Below are positions 45,345 through 55,210 of a DNA stretch of 64,000 nt, one piece after another. The stretch lies in NCBI GenBank assembly GCA_029253585.1, contig JAQWZF010000002.1:1-64000 (forward strand), in the 5' to 3' direction. This DNA comes from Gammaproteobacteria bacterium. Lineage in GTDB: Bacteria > Pseudomonadota > Gammaproteobacteria > Pseudomonadales > Pseudohongiellaceae. The notes under the pieces were generated by a model. It did not search any database, was not told where the DNA came from, and was given only the letters and a program-made list of their open reading frames with translations. A program made the translations under genes and the position numbers. Within the stretch, counting starts at the first letter, position 1, and each line of letters begins with the position of its first letter.

Positions 45345-46493
45345 ATGAAATCTTCACTACTGCCAGAGAGACCACTGCTTATTTCGCCGACCTTGGCCGC
45401 GACCATAGGTTTGGAAGAGGCGGTTATGTTGCAGGTTCTCGCCGAGTTAATCCACAGCAAGGAAAAGCGTGAGCGCGCATCGAATCCGTCTTTGGAGTGG
45501 GCGGCACTCGATGAGGGCGATCTGCAGGAAGCGTTTCCCTTCTGGGCGCCGGTAGACATACATCGTGTGCAGAGCAGCTTGTTGAACCTCGGCCTGATAG
45601 CCGTCGATACCAGCGCTAGCTTCTACGCCGTGGTCGACCCTGGCGATACTACTGAAGATAACCGGGTCACCCGTTTGCAGAGTGTGTCCAGTCAGGAGTC
45701 AGCGCAGCCGCGCGAAGCGACAGCTATGCCAAGCAGCGGCAGCGCCTCGTTGATCGCGCCGAATTGGCAGCCAAGTCTGGACTGGATAAAGAAGTGCAAG
45801 CAGCACAGTATCCCAGATGAATTTGTTCATGCTCTGGTTCCTGAATTCGTGAGCTACTGGCGAGATCGAGGTCAGGCACGCTTTTCCTGGGGTAATGCAT
45901 TCTACAAGCATGTCCTGAAAGAGTGGCGCAATGAGCAGACCCGCAAGGGAGCCTTCGAGTTGGCGACAGAAATGTCGGCTCAATGGCGGCCCAGCGAGGA
46001 TGCGGTAGGTATATTGGAAATTTCCGGCATCAATAGCAGTTTTATAGAAGATGCCATACCCGAGTTCGTGCTCTACTGGCGCGAGCGTGGCATGGTGAAT
46101 GGCGCGTGGAACACGAAGTTCATCGAGCACATACGCAGGCAATGGGCCAAGTTCTCGGCATCGTTTGGCTACGATGATACGCCGAAGGCGATCTCGGCAA
46201 ATTGGCAGCCCAGCAGTGACTGTTTCGACATTCTGCAGCTTGCGGAAATCGATGAAGACTATGCGAGAAGTAAGATTCCCGAGTTTGTCATGTATTGGAA
46301 AGATAGCCAACAGGTGAAGTCATCTTGGAATACGGTGTTTCTTCAGTTCATTAAGCAAGGTTGGGCGCGACAGCTGAAACAAAGTGAAGGCGCGGATATA
46401 GGTTATGCAGAAAATCAATCCCTTGTTGGATCAAACCAGCAACGAGTTAAAGAAAGGTTCCAGCGCATCGCTGACCGAAGTTGGGCAGAGTAG
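45345..46493 (+). CDS. DnaT-like primosomal protein with three ssDNA-binding repeats
   Basis: This 382-residue protein has an N-terminal winged-helix-like part (about 10-95) and a Ser-rich linker. Three copies of the DnaT C-terminal domain follow at about 140-194, 214-267 and 287-340. Each reads (N/Q)W(Q/R)PS-D ... IPEFV-YW-(D/E)R ... W-T-F--(H/F)I---W with a period of about 74. E. coli DnaT has one copy. DnaT acts in replication restart, linking PriA/PriB to helicase loading. The next gene, a lambda-P-like loader, overlaps its last 89 bases in another frame, so the two work together in all likelihood. ATG 45345 gives the full domain. Confidence 0.82.
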   Translation: MKSSLLPERPLLISPTLAATIGLEEAVMLQVLAELIHSKEKRERASNPSLEWAALDEGDLQEAFPFWAPVDIHRVQSSLLNLGLIAVDTSASFYAVVDPGDTTEDNRVTRLQSVSSQESAQPREATAMPSSGSASLIAPNWQPSLDWIKKCKQHSIPDEFVHALVPEFVSYWRDRGQARFSWGNAFYKHVLKEWRNEQTRKGAFELATEMSAQWRPSEDAVGILEISGINSSFIEDAIPEFVLYWRERGMVNGAWNTKFIEHIRRQWAKFSASFGYDDTPKAISANWQPSSDCFDILQLAEIDEDYARSKIPEFVMYWKDSQQVKSSWNTVFLQFIKQGWARQLKQSEGADIGYAENQSLVGSNQQRVKERFQRIADRSWAE

Positions 46494-47118
46494 ACACGCC
46501 CCTGAGGACTCTGAGGGTGTGGCGGAATCCACTGGCGACTTTAACGAAGGCGTCATGCTCGATCGTGTGGACGCGATAAATCAGATCTTCGCAGAATTCG
46601 AGTTTGCCTATCACAACCAATATCACAAAGCCTTCAACAGCGAAGAGAGCCAGATAATTGCCAAGAAGTATTGGTTGGCGAGCCTGGAGAATTATTCACC
46701 GCTGCAGATTGTGCACGCGGCAAAGCGAGTGATTCGATCGCAGGATTACCTGCCCTCAATCGCCGCTCTGGTGAAGGCCTGTGATCAGGGTCTGGACCTT
46801 TTCGGCCTGCCATCGCCGCGGCAGGCCTATATGGAAGCCTGTTCCGCGCCCTCGCCGAAGCGCGACTTCACCTGGAGTCACGAGGCAGTCTATCTGGCGG
46901 GTCAGGCGGCAGGGTGGTTCCAGCTCGCCAGCGAACCTGAATCAAAGTCCCTGCCGTTATTCGAATACCACTATGAATTGCTATGCAGGCGTGTGATAAA
47001 CGGGGAGGCCTTAGTGGCAAATGCGTCGACGCCTCTTGCCGACAAGTTGCCGCGTCCGCTAGGCAAGAGCGAGGCGAAGGCACGACTGGCTAAGCTAAAA
47101 GAAGAGCTGGGTCTCTAA
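46405..47118 (+). CDS. replication protein P-like helicase loader
   Basis: This 237-residue protein resembles the phage lambda P family. The core runs from MLDRVDAINQIFAEFEFAYHNQYHKAF (about 50) through EESQIIAKKYWLASLENYSP and IVHAAKRVIRSQDYLPSIAALVKACD to ARQAYMEAC-like RQAYMEACSAP and a Lys-rich end. Lambda P binds DnaB and loads it at an origin; here the partner would be the chromosomal DnaB of this window. The start at 46405 overlaps the DnaT-like gene by 89 bases; ATG 46555 is an alternative that still covers the core. No other phage genes are nearby, so this looks domesticated. Confidence 0.78.
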   Translation: MQKINPLLDQTSNELKKGSSASLTEVGQSRHAPEDSEGVAESTGDFNEGVMLDRVDAINQIFAEFEFAYHNQYHKAFNSEESQIIAKKYWLASLENYSPLQIVHAAKRVIRSQDYLPSIAALVKACDQGLDLFGLPSPRQAYMEACSAPSPKRDFTWSHEAVYLAGQAAGWFQLASEPESKSLPLFEYHYELLCRRVINGEALVANASTPLADKLPRPLGKSEAKARLAKLKEELGL

Positions 47119-47191
47119 ATTCTCACTGTAAACCCTAAGCTCCAACACTCATCTGAAACCCTCACCTCTCGGCGAGGCTTCTTGCGGGCCG

Positions 47192-48862
47192 CTAGCTGTT
47201 AAGTTTCTTGTATTTTACGCGAGTCGGTTCATTGGACTCGCCGGTACGTTTTTTACGTTCCACTTCGTAGTCCGTGTAGTTCCCCTCGTGCCAAATCACT
47301 TCGCTGTCGCCCTCGAAGGCCAGGATATGTGTGCAGATGCGGTCCAGAAACCAGCGATCGTGGGAGACGACGATCACGCAGCCAGGGTAGGCAAGAAGGC
47401 CCTCTTCCAGGGCGCGCAGTGTTTCTACGTCCAAATCGTTGGTCGGTTCGTCTAATAGCAGAACATTGCCGCCGCGTTTCAACAGCTTGGCCATATGCAG
47501 TCGATTGCGTTCACCGCCTGACAGGTCTTTTACAAACTTCTGCTGATCGCCGCCCTTGAAGTTGAAGCGACCGGCATAGGCTCTTGACGAGATTTCGTAC
47601 CTGCCGATCTGCAGCTGCTCCCGCTCCTCAGATATTTCTTGCCAGACGGTATTCTCGCCATTCAGTTCGTCACGGCTCTGATCGACATAGGCCAGATCAA
47701 CGGTCTCGCCTAATTCGATGCTGCCACTATCGGGCTGTTCTGCGCCTACTAACATGCGCAAGAAAGTCGTCTTACCCGCGCCGTTGCCGCCGATGATGCC
47801 GACGATGCTTCCCTTGGGCACCGAGAAGCTCAGATTCTCGATCAGGCTCTTGTCATCGAAGCCCTTACAAAGATTGCGTACTTCGATGACCTTGTCTCCC
47901 AGACGATTGCCGGGCGGTATATACAGCTCAGACGTTTCGTTACGCTTCTGAAAATCCTGCGAGTTAAGCTCCTCGAAGCGCGCAATACGCGCCTTGCTCT
48001 TGGACTGCCTGCCCTTGGGGTTAGCACGCACCCATTCCAATTCGGACTTGATAGTGCGCTCGTGGGCGGCCTCTTGCTTGGCCTCGGTTTGCAGTCGTTT
48101 CTCTTTTGTCTCAAGCCAGTTGCTGTAGTTGCCCTCATAGGGAATGCCGTGACCACGGTCTAATTCGAGAATCCAGCCTGCCGCATTATCGAGGAAGTAG
48201 CGATCGTGAGTGATGGCGACTACGGTTCCGTTGTAGTCCTGCAGGAAGCGTTCTAGCCAGCCTACGCTCTCGGCGTCGAGATGGTTGGTGGGTTCATCTA
48301 ACAGCAGCATATCGGGTTTTGAGAGCAAGAGGCGGCACAGTGCCACGCGGCGCCGCTCTCCGCCCGATAGTTTTCTCACATCCGCCTCCCAGGGCGGCAG
48401 GCGCAGGGCGTCTGCGGCGCGCTCGAGAATCCGCTCTATGTCCCAGCCATCGCAAGTGTCGATCTTGGTCTGTAGCTCGCCTTGCTTCTCTAGCAGGGCG
48501 GTCATCTCATCATCGCTCATGGGTTCGGCGAATTTGTCGCTTATGGCATTGAATTCTTCCACTAGAGAGATGATTTCTTTCACCCCCTGCTGCACATTGC
48601 CACGAACATCGGCAGTCTCATCCAGCTCGGGCTCCTGTGGCAGGTAGCCAATATTGATGTATGACTGAGCGCGGGCCTCGCCGTTAAACTCCTTGTCCAC
48701 GCCGGCCATGATGCGCAGCAGTGTCGATTTACCGGAACCATTTAGGCCCAGCACGCCGATCTTCGCTCCGGGGAAGAAGGAAAGAGAGATGTCCTTTAGG
48801 ATTTCTCGCTTGGGTGGGACGATCTTGCCGACCTGGTGCATGGTGTATACAAATTGTGTCAT
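47192..48862 (-). CDS. ettA: energy-dependent translational throttle protein EttA
   Basis: This 556-residue ABC-F ATPase binds the ribosomal E site and gates the start of translation according to ATP level. There are two ABC cassettes: Walker A GLNGSGKST (near 40) with signature LSGGERRR, and Walker A GGNGAGKTT (near 358) with LSGGERNR. Both Walker B blocks read LLLDEPTN(H/D)LD. The linker about 245-320 is the P-site tRNA-interaction motif (WVRANPKGRQSKSKARIARFEEL). No membrane segments. Sequence and length match E. coli EttA. Confidence 0.96.
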   Translation of the reverse strand: MTQFVYTMHQVGKIVPPKREILKDISLSFFPGAKIGVLGLNGSGKSTLLRIMAGVDKEFNGEARAQSYINIGYLPQEPELDETADVRGNVQQGVKEIISLVEEFNAISDKFAEPMSDDEMTALLEKQGELQTKIDTCDGWDIERILERAADALRLPPWEADVRKLSGGERRRVALCRLLLSKPDMLLLDEPTNHLDAESVGWLERFLQDYNGTVVAITHDRYFLDNAAGWILELDRGHGIPYEGNYSNWLETKEKRLQTEAKQEAAHERTIKSELEWVRANPKGRQSKSKARIARFEELNSQDFQKRNETSELYIPPGNRLGDKVIEVRNLCKGFDDKSLIENLSFSVPKGSIVGIIGGNGAGKTTFLRMLVGAEQPDSGSIELGETVDLAYVDQSRDELNGENTVWQEISEEREQLQIGRYEISSRAYAGRFNFKGGDQQKFVKDLSGGERNRLHMAKLLKRGGNVLLLDEPTNDLDVETLRALEEGLLAYPGCVIVVSHDRWFLDRICTHILAFEGDSEVIWHEGNYTDYEVERKKRTGESNEPTRVKYKKLNS

Positions 48863-49154
48863 TGAGCTTGTCCTGATATTTATGTATGTACTGTCTACGG
48901 AGCTGAATCCGTCGCTGCCGAGGCTGTCACTGTGCTGCTCCTATGCTGCCCCTATACTGGGCTATTATGGCACAGGGGCAGGGCACTATGTGCCCAAAAA
49001 GCACGTCAGAATTCCAAGAATATTAATGCCCATCGAAAGCTCATCATGTAGAATAGCGCATTCAAAAATCCCGATGTCGCAAAGACAAACGGGACACAAA
49101 CCCAGACCGAATCAAGAGACCCTTGTAACCCTATTTTAGCCTTTGGAGCAGCAG

Positions 49155-50411
49155 ATGTTTAAGAGCGATACCCGTCTTTCAGAATTTGACCCAGAAATTA
49201 GCGCGGCCATAGAAGCTGAGAGTACTCGCCAAGAAGAACACATCGAGCTGATCGCCTCAGAGAACCACGCGAGTCCTCTGATCATGGAGGCGCAGGGTTC
49301 GGTATTAACCAACAAATATGCCGAGGGCTATCCTGGCAAGCGTTACTACGGTGGTTGCGAGCATGTCGATGTAGTAGAAAATCTGGCTATCGCTAGGGTG
49401 AAGGAGCTTTACGGGGCGGATTACGCAAACGTGCAGCCGCACTCTGGTTCGCAGGCAAATGCGGCGGTCTATATGGCGCTACTTAAGCCTGGTGAAACCG
49501 TACTAGGCATGAGTCTGGCAGACGGAGGCCATCTTACTCATGGTGCCAGCGTAAGTTTCTCGGGTCGGATCTATAATGCAGTGCAGTATGGTCTCAATAG
49601 CGAAACGGGTGAGATCGACTACGAGCAGGTCAATGCGCTTACCCAGGAACACAAGCCGAAGATGATCATGGCCGGTTTTTCTGCTTACTCGCGCGTTGTC
49701 GACTGGCAGAAGTTCCGAGATATCGCCGATAGCGTCGGCGCCTACTTCGTAGTCGACATGGCTCACGTTTCCGGATTAATTGCGGCCGGCGTGTATCCGA
49801 GTCCGGTCAACATCGCCGATGTCACTACATCTACCACCCACAAAACCTTGCGCGGACCACGGGGTGGAATCATTTTGGCCAGAGCGAATCCGGAGCTAGA
49901 GAAGAAACTCAATTTCGCGGTATTCCCCGAGAGTCAGGGCGGCCCATTGATGCATGTTATTGCAGCGAAGGCGGTGTGCTTTAAAGAGGCGATGAGCGAA
50001 GACTTCAAAGTGTATCAGCAGCAGGTAGTCGCTAACGCCAGAACTATGGCGAAGGGTTTTATCGATAGAGGCTTCGATGTGGTGTCCGGTGGCACTGATG
50101 ATCATCTCTTCCTTCTCAGTCTGGTTAAGCAGGATATTACCGGTAAAGACGCCGATGCCGCTTTGGGTAGAGCAAATATCACCGTGAACAAGAACGCCGT
50201 TCCAAACGATCCGAAGCCGCCATTCGTTACGAGTGGCCTGCGACTGGGCTCGCCGGCAATCACCACGCGAGGCTTCGGCGAAGCAGAGGTGGCCAGTCTA
50301 ACCGCATGGATGTGTGATATTCTCGACGATATAGAGAATGAAGCGGTAATTGCCGAGGTGAAGCAAAAGGTAGTTGATCTGTGCGCACGCTTTCCCGTCT
50401 ACCAACGGTAG
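49155..50411 (+). CDS. glyA: serine hydroxymethyltransferase
   Basis: This PLP enzyme (418 residues) converts serine and tetrahydrofolate to glycine and methylene-THF. The PLP lysine lies in [15 protein letters not shown] (near 226), and other family blocks are [19 protein letters not shown] and [14 protein letters not shown] 49155 is chosen because GGAG lies six bases upstream; a TTG at 49143 is less likely. The 292-base leader (48863-49154) holds a TAGAAT box near 49052 but no glycine-riboswitch core that I can see. The gene heads the glyA-nrdR-rib cluster, typical of gammaproteobacteria. Confidence 0.96.
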   Translation: MFKSDTRLSEFDPEISAAIEAESTRQEEHIELIASENHASPLIMEAQGSVLTNKYAEGYPGKRYYGGCEHVDVVENLAIARVKELYGADYANVQPHSGSQANAAVYMALLKPGETVLGMSLADGGHLTHGASVSFSGRIYNAVQYGLNSETGEIDYEQVNALTQEHKPKMIMAGFSAYSRVVDWQKFRDIADSVGAYFVVDMAHVSGLIAAGVYPSPVNIADVTTSTTHKTLRGPRGGIILARANPELEKKLNFAVFPESQGGPLMHVIAAKAVCFKEAMSEDFKVYQQQVVANARTMAKGFIDRGFDVVSGGTDDHLFLLSLVKQDITGKDADAALGRANITVNKNAVPNDPKPPFVTSGLRLGSPAITTRGFGEAEVASLTAWMCDILDDIENEAVIAEVKQKVVDLCARFPVYQR

Positions 50412-50494
50412 CGACGAGTAATACCCGGTTCCATAGTGGAGTCGGTCGAATAGAATAGTAGATTATTATAATATTAATGGAATGAGTGGTTTTT

Positions 50495-50956
50495 ATGCAT
50501 TGTCCTTTTTGCGGCGCGATTGATACCAAGGTTATAGATTCCCGATTGGTTACCGAGGGCAATCACGTCCGACGTAGGCGTGAATGCATCACCTGCGAAG
50601 AAAGATTTACCACTTATGAGTCCGCTGAATTGGTAATGCCGAGAATTATTAAGCAAGGTGGTATTCGCGAGCCGTTTAACGAAGACAAATTGATGGCGGG
50701 ATTAACGAAGGCGTTAGAGAAGCGTCCAGTTAGTATCGAGAAGGTCGAGGAAGCTATCACGCGTATAAAGGCAAGCCTGCGCGCTACCGGAGAGCGTGAA
50801 ATACAATCCCGTGATGTGGGCGAACAGGTGATGAAAGAGCTGCGTAACCTGGATGAGGTGGCCTTCGTCAGATTTGCTTCGGTATACCGTAGCTTCAAAG
50901 ATCTCAATGAATTCCGTGCGGAAATCGATCGCCTCTCCCAAGACAACACTAAATAA
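50495..50956 (+). CDS. nrdR: transcriptional repressor NrdR
   Basis: This 153-residue ATP/dATP-sensing repressor controls ribonucleotide reductase genes. The N-terminal zinc ribbon has CPFC (3-6) and CITCEERF (31-38). An ATP-cone follows from about 49, with [20 protein letters not shown] and [27 protein letters not shown] 50495 starts MHCPFCG, the exact family start; an upstream ATG at 50486 would add three residues. A TATAAT box at 50467-50472 sits about 23 bases before the start, with no good -35. It lies between glyA and ribD, a conserved order. Confidence 0.96.
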   Translation: MHCPFCGAIDTKVIDSRLVTEGNHVRRRRECITCEERFTTYESAELVMPRIIKQGGIREPFNEDKLMAGLTKALEKRPVSIEKVEEAITRIKASLRATGEREIQSRDVGEQVMKELRNLDEVAFVRFASVYRSFKDLNEFRAEIDRLSQDNTK

Positions 50957-51058
50957 GTTCAGTATATTAACCGTTCCCTAAACCGATAATACTGCGCTGC
51001 TGCTAGTAGCCGTCTTTATTCTTAGAACATATTGCTTTGCCACTGAGCTATCTCGCTA

Positions 51059-52225
51059 ATGAAAGCCATGAAAAAAATCCGCAACGATGAGCTAGAGCAA
51101 GCGATTCTTGACTGGCCAGTCTATATGCAGAGAGCAATAGATTTGGCTGGCAATTCTATCAACACCTCGCCAAATCCCAGGGTGGGTTGTGTTCTGGTTT
51201 CGGATTCAAAAATCGTGGGTGAAGGTTGGCATATTGCAGCCGGTGAAGCACATGCCGAGGTAATGGCATTAGTGCAGGCTGGAGCGCGTGCAAAGTCGTC
51301 TGTTGCTTTTGTGAGTCTTGAGCCCTGTTCGCACATAGGTCGCACCGGTCCCTGCAGTGATGCATTGATCGAAGCTGATGTCGCCATCGTGGTGATCGCA
51401 AGCATAGATCCTAATCCTGCTGTCGCAGGAAAAGGCGTTGATAAACTACTCGCTGCAGGTATAGAAGTGGTTCAGTTGATTGATTTTGACCTGGCTGCCC
51501 GCGGTCTCAATCCTGGCTATTTTAAGAGAAGAGAAGAAGGTCGCCCTTATGTGCGATGCAAGCTGGCAATGAGCCTGGATGGTCGCACAGCTCTAGCGAA
51601 TGGTAAGAGCAAGTGGATAAGTGGTCCGCAATCGCGCCGCGATGTACAACGTCTGCGTGCCGCAAGCAGCGCCGTGCTAACCGGTATAGAAACAGTGTTA
51701 GCTGACGATCCATCTCTAAATGTTCGCCTGGAAGAATTAAAGCTGGATCCGGAAGAGTTAGCTCTCAATCAGCTAGCGCTCTCTCGGCAGCCATTGCGAG
51801 TGATTCTTGATAGTAAGTTCCGAACTCCGGAAACCGCAAAGATTCTAGAAGCCCCGGGTGAGGTCAAGATCTTCGGGATCGAGGCGCTGGATTCGGCCAA
51901 AACCCCTACAGCAAATGTGGAATACAGGCAGTTCGAGGCGAGAGGGAAGAGAGTAAATCTACATTCTATGCTAGAATCTCTGGCCTCTGATTTCGCCTGC
52001 ACCGAGGTGCTAGTAGAGGCCGGCGCCACACTTAGTACGGCATTCATTGAAGCAGGCTTGGTCGATGAACTTATTCTCTACATTGCGCCGAAGTTGTTAG
52101 GTAGCGATGCAAGGTCTTTGCTCAACATCACGGGCATACAGTCTATGTCGGATTGTTTAAATTTTGAGATTACCGACCTGCGGCAGATCGACAGCGATAT
52201 TTGCGTCACCTTGAAGCCGGTTTAA
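51059..52225 (+). CDS. ribD: riboflavin deaminase/reductase RibD
   Basis: This bifunctional enzyme (388 residues) performs steps two and three of riboflavin synthesis. The N-terminal deaminase domain (about 20-165) has zinc motifs HAEV (in GEAHAEVMAL) and PCSHIGRTGPCSD. The C-terminal reductase (about 165-388) has RPYVRCKLAMSLDGRTA and the NADPH-site VLVEAGATLSTAFIE. Start 51059 is kept; the core would fit from ATG 51125 too. There is no FMN riboswitch in the 102 bases upstream. ribE follows after 51 bases. Confidence 0.94.
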   Translation: MKAMKKIRNDELEQAILDWPVYMQRAIDLAGNSINTSPNPRVGCVLVSDSKIVGEGWHIAAGEAHAEVMALVQAGARAKSSVAFVSLEPCSHIGRTGPCSDALIEADVAIVVIASIDPNPAVAGKGVDKLLAAGIEVVQLIDFDLAARGLNPGYFKRREEGRPYVRCKLAMSLDGRTALANGKSKWISGPQSRRDVQRLRAASSAVLTGIETVLADDPSLNVRLEELKLDPEELALNQLALSRQPLRVILDSKFRTPETAKILEAPGEVKIFGIEALDSAKTPTANVEYRQFEARGKRVNLHSMLESLASDFACTEVLVEAGATLSTAFIEAGLVDELILYIAPKLLGSDARSLLNITGIQSMSDCLNFEITDLRQIDSDICVTLKPV

Positions 52226-52276
52226 TCTAAGTTGATAGATAATACATAGTAGTTTTACGATAGCGAATTTAAAAAA

Positions 52277-52924
52277 ATGTTTACTGGAATTATCGAAGCG
52301 ATTGGCTCAGTAGCCAAGTTACAACAGTTAGGTTCAGACTGGCGTCTTACGATCGATAGTGGAAAGCTGGATCTTGGTGATGTGGGTCTGGGCGATAGCA
52401 TCTCTGTAAATGGCTGCTGTCTCACCGTCGTAGAGTTGCGTGGTGCTTCGTTCAGTGCAGATGTATCGAATGAATCAATGCGCTGCACGGCACTGGGCGA
52501 TTTCAACGCCGGCAGTGGTGTTAACTTGGAAAAAGCGATGCTGGCGAATGGGCGTCTTGGGGGCCACATCGTTAGCGGTCACGTGGACGGGGTAGGTCAG
52601 CTGTTGGAGTCGTCGGCAGATGGCAACAGTGTGCGCTTGGTCTATGAGGCTCCCGAAGAGCTGGCCAAGTATATCGCGGCGAAGGGATCAATCTGTATCG
52701 ATGGTACAAGCCTTACGGTGAATGAAGTAAGCGGATCAAAGTTTACTGTCAATGTCATTCCGCACACGCAGATAGAAACGATAATTGGCGACTATAAGGC
52801 AGGCCAGCGCGTTAACCTGGAGGTCGATCTCGTAGCACGCTATCTAGAGCGACTGCTGACGGGAAGTAGCCCAGACGATAAAGTAGTGGATAAAGAATTT
52901 TTGGCAAAGCATGGCTTTGATTAA
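52277..52924 (+). CDS. ribE: riboflavin synthase alpha subunit
   Basis: This enzyme (215 residues) dismutates two dimethyl-ribityllumazine molecules to riboflavin. Two lumazine-binding repeats occupy about 1-97 and 98-200. The first starts MFTGIIEAIGSV, with SVNGCCLTVVEL; the second has GHIVSGHVDGVG, with GTSLTVNEVSGSKF. Length fits the family. Named ribC in E. coli; the symbol ribE is used elsewhere. It lies between ribD and the DHBP synthase gene, with short gaps. Confidence 0.95.
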   Translation: MFTGIIEAIGSVAKLQQLGSDWRLTIDSGKLDLGDVGLGDSISVNGCCLTVVELRGASFSADVSNESMRCTALGDFNAGSGVNLEKAMLANGRLGGHIVSGHVDGVGQLLESSADGNSVRLVYEAPEELAKYIAAKGSICIDGTSLTVNEVSGSKFTVNVIPHTQIETIIGDYKAGQRVNLEVDLVARYLERLLTGSSPDDKVVDKEFLAKHGFD

Positions 52925-52960
52925 GTGAGTTAAAAGAGTAGCAAAGAGTTTGAATAAACT

Positions 52961-54073
52961 ATGAAGTTGAATTCGATAGAAGAGATCGTTGACGATATTC
53001 GCCAGGGCAAGATGGTGATATTGATGGACGATGAAGATAGAGAGAACGAGGGCGATCTAATTATCGCCGCCGAGCGTGTGCGTACCGAAGATATAAACTT
53101 CATGGCAACCAATGCACGCGGACTGATCTGCCTAACTCTCACCCATGAGCGCTGCAAACATCTGAAGTTGCCACTCATGGTGAATGAAAACAATACACCC
53201 TATAACACCAATTTTACCGTCTCAATTGAAGCGGCGACTGGGGTTACTACCGGTATCTCGGCGGCAGATCGGGCGCGCACTATTCAAGTGGCGGTTGGGC
53301 GCGAGAGCGCTGCCGATGACATTGTACAACCTGGGCATATTTTCCCCATCATGGCACAACCCGGCGGCGTCCTACGCAGAGCCGGTCATACCGAGGCGGG
53401 CTGCGACCTCGCGCGTCTGGCAGGCTACTCGCCGGCGGCCGCAATCGTCGAGATTATGAATGAAGACGGATCGATGGCTAGACGCCCCGATCTGGAGAAG
53501 TTTGCTGAAAAGCACAAGATCAAGATTGGCACTATTGTTGATCTGATTCACTACCGAATAGCCAACGAGCACACGGTTACCAAAATCTCTAGCGCCAAGA
53601 TGGAAACCAAGTTCGGTGAGTTCGACGTCCATACCTACAAGGATTCCATCAGTGGCAGTCTGCATCTTGCCTTCACCCAAGGTGAAATTACAGCCGATAA
53701 GCCTCTGATGGTACGGGTGCACATTCCAAATACGGTCCGTGATATCTGCGAGGTCTATAACTCCAGTCGCACCAGTTGGTCGTTCGGCGATGCCCTGAAG
53801 AAAATTGCCGAGGAAGGCAATGGGGTGGCTGTGTTATTGTCAGGTGAAGACTATGGTCAGAGTATGGAGCAGAATATAGCGAATATACTGACCGATGGCT
53901 CCGAGGCGAATCAGACGAATCGGGGTGGCAGCGATCTGACCATAGGTACCGGCTCGCAGATTCTCAGAGATTTGGGAGTTGGCCAAATGCGGCTATTGAG
54001 TTTTCCGGCTAAATTCAATGCTATTTCAGGCTTCGATCTGGAAGTGGTTGAGTTTGTCGCGTTCGAGAAATAG
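52961..54073 (+). CDS. ribB: DHBP synthase with degenerate GTP cyclohydrolase II domain (RibBX type)
   Basis: A 370-residue fusion. Residues 1-205 are a complete 3,4-dihydroxy-2-butanone-4-phosphate synthase: DDEDRENEGDLI acidic loop, FMATNARGLICL and the HTEAGCDLARLAG block. Residues 210-370 have the GTP cyclohydrolase II fold but lack its Cys-x2-Gly-Asp-x8-Cys-x-Cys zinc site; the position reads VRVHIPNTVRDICEVY. Only the first reaction is therefore expected. An intact stand-alone RibA is encoded at 56787-57380. This matches the RibBX hybrids of some gammaproteobacteria. ribH is 45 bases downstream. Confidence 0.92.
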   Translation: MKLNSIEEIVDDIRQGKMVILMDDEDRENEGDLIIAAERVRTEDINFMATNARGLICLTLTHERCKHLKLPLMVNENNTPYNTNFTVSIEAATGVTTGISAADRARTIQVAVGRESAADDIVQPGHIFPIMAQPGGVLRRAGHTEAGCDLARLAGYSPAAAIVEIMNEDGSMARRPDLEKFAEKHKIKIGTIVDLIHYRIANEHTVTKISSAKMETKFGEFDVHTYKDSISGSLHLAFTQGEITADKPLMVRVHIPNTVRDICEVYNSSRTSWSFGDALKKIAEEGNGVAVLLSGEDYGQSMEQNIANILTDGSEANQTNRGGSDLTIGTGSQILRDLGVGQMRLLSFPAKFNAISGFDLEVVEFVAFEK

Positions 54074-54118
54074 CAGTCTACATTTTAAGAGTTATAGAAG
54101 AAAAAGTAGGAATATGTA

Positions 54119-54595
54119 ATGACCACTATAAAGACAATTGAAGGCAACTATAACAATGCGTCAGCCAGATATGTTATCGCTGTAGCGCGGTTTAATAGCT
54201 TTATCGTAGACCATCTGCTCGAAGGTGCGATCGATGTATTGCGCAAGCATGGCGTGATGGATAAAGACATTATGGTCATCAAGGTGCCGGGTGCATTCGA
54301 ACTGCCACTTGCGGTTCAGAAGATAGCCTCTGGCGATGACTGCGATGCTGTGATTGCTTTGGGTGCGGTAATTCGCGGTGGAACACCGCATTTTGAATAT
54401 GTAGCCGGTGAATGTGTAAAGGGGTTGAGTCAGGTGAGTCTGGCGTCTAGCAAGCCCGTCTCATTCGGCGTTCTAACCGTCGATTCGATAGAACAGGCAA
54501 TAGAGCGAGCGGGAACCAAGGCTGGAAACAAAGGTGCCGAGGCTGCAATCACTGCCATAGAGATGGTTAGCCTGTTAAGACAATTGGAGCACTAG
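54119..54595 (+). CDS. ribH: 6,7-dimethyl-8-ribityllumazine synthase
   Basis: A 158-residue enzyme that condenses the RibB and RibD products and assembles into a 60-mer or pentamers. Landmarks are [40 protein letters not shown] (catalytic His near 88) and [25 protein letters not shown], which all match the family. It is followed after three bases by nusB, so translation is probably coupled. Confidence 0.96.
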   Translation: MTTIKTIEGNYNNASARYVIAVARFNSFIVDHLLEGAIDVLRKHGVMDKDIMVIKVPGAFELPLAVQKIASGDDCDAVIALGAVIRGGTPHFEYVAGECVKGLSQVSLASSKPVSFGVLTVDSIEQAIERAGTKAGNKGAEAAITAIEMVSLLRQLEH

Positions 54596-54598
54596 CTA

Positions 54599-55138
54599 GT
54601 GCCATCCAAGGCCGACCCCAAGACCGAAGCTCAGACTAAAACTAAGGCTAAGCCTAAAGCAGCAGCGAGTTCTTCGGCTCCCGCAAAAAATAGGCCTCGC
54701 GCCAAGAGTAAACTACCTCTTGCCCAGCGGCGCAAGGCCCGCACTCTGATCATGCAGGCCCTGTATCAATGGCATATTAGTCAATCCGACCCCCTGGCGA
54801 TTGAAGCGCAATTCCATGAACAGAATGGTGGCAAGATAGACTGGGAATATTTCGCGGAAGTTTTTCTGGAAATACCCAAGCAGCAAGAAATCCTGGATCA
54901 ACATATAAGTCCCTTATTAGACCGTGAGTTAAAGTCGCTAGACCCGGTCGAGCAAGCTCTGCTATACCTTGGAACGTTCGAATTGGCTAATCGAATAGAT
55001 GTCCCCTACCGAGTTGTCATCAACGAATGTGTGGAGCTGGCCAAAACCTTCGGAGCTACCGAAAGCCATAAATATATTAACGGCGTCTTGGATAAGTTGG
55101 CTGTGACTTTGCGGCCTGTAGAACAAGCTTCCAAATAG
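54599..55138 (+). CDS. nusB: transcription antitermination factor NusB, extended
   Basis: This all-helical RNA-binding protein forms the boxA complex with S10 during rRNA transcription. The core begins near residue 44 (QRRKARTLIMQALYQWHIS) and ends TFGATESHKYINGVLDKLA, in line with the roughly 140-residue family. The first 43 residues are a Lys/Ala/Pro/Thr-rich basic extension that is disordered in appearance. GTG at 54599 follows GGAG and overlaps the ribH end closely (stop at 54593-54595). The basic leader may add RNA contacts, which is inference. Confidence 0.92.
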   Translation: MPSKADPKTEAQTKTKAKPKAAASSSAPAKNRPRAKSKLPLAQRRKARTLIMQALYQWHISQSDPLAIEAQFHEQNGGKIDWEYFAEVFLEIPKQQEILDQHISPLLDRELKSLDPVEQALLYLGTFELANRIDVPYRVVINECVELAKTFGATESHKYINGVLDKLAVTLRPVEQASK

Positions 55139-55210
55139 CCAGTGCAATAAGTCGTTCAGATCGATCGCGCCCTACAGGCGGTCGCTGAGCTATCTTCGGT
55201 ATGCAACTTC

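Noticed and set aside
50957-51058. FMN riboswitch before ribD
   Set aside because: None of the conserved RFN core is present in the leader.
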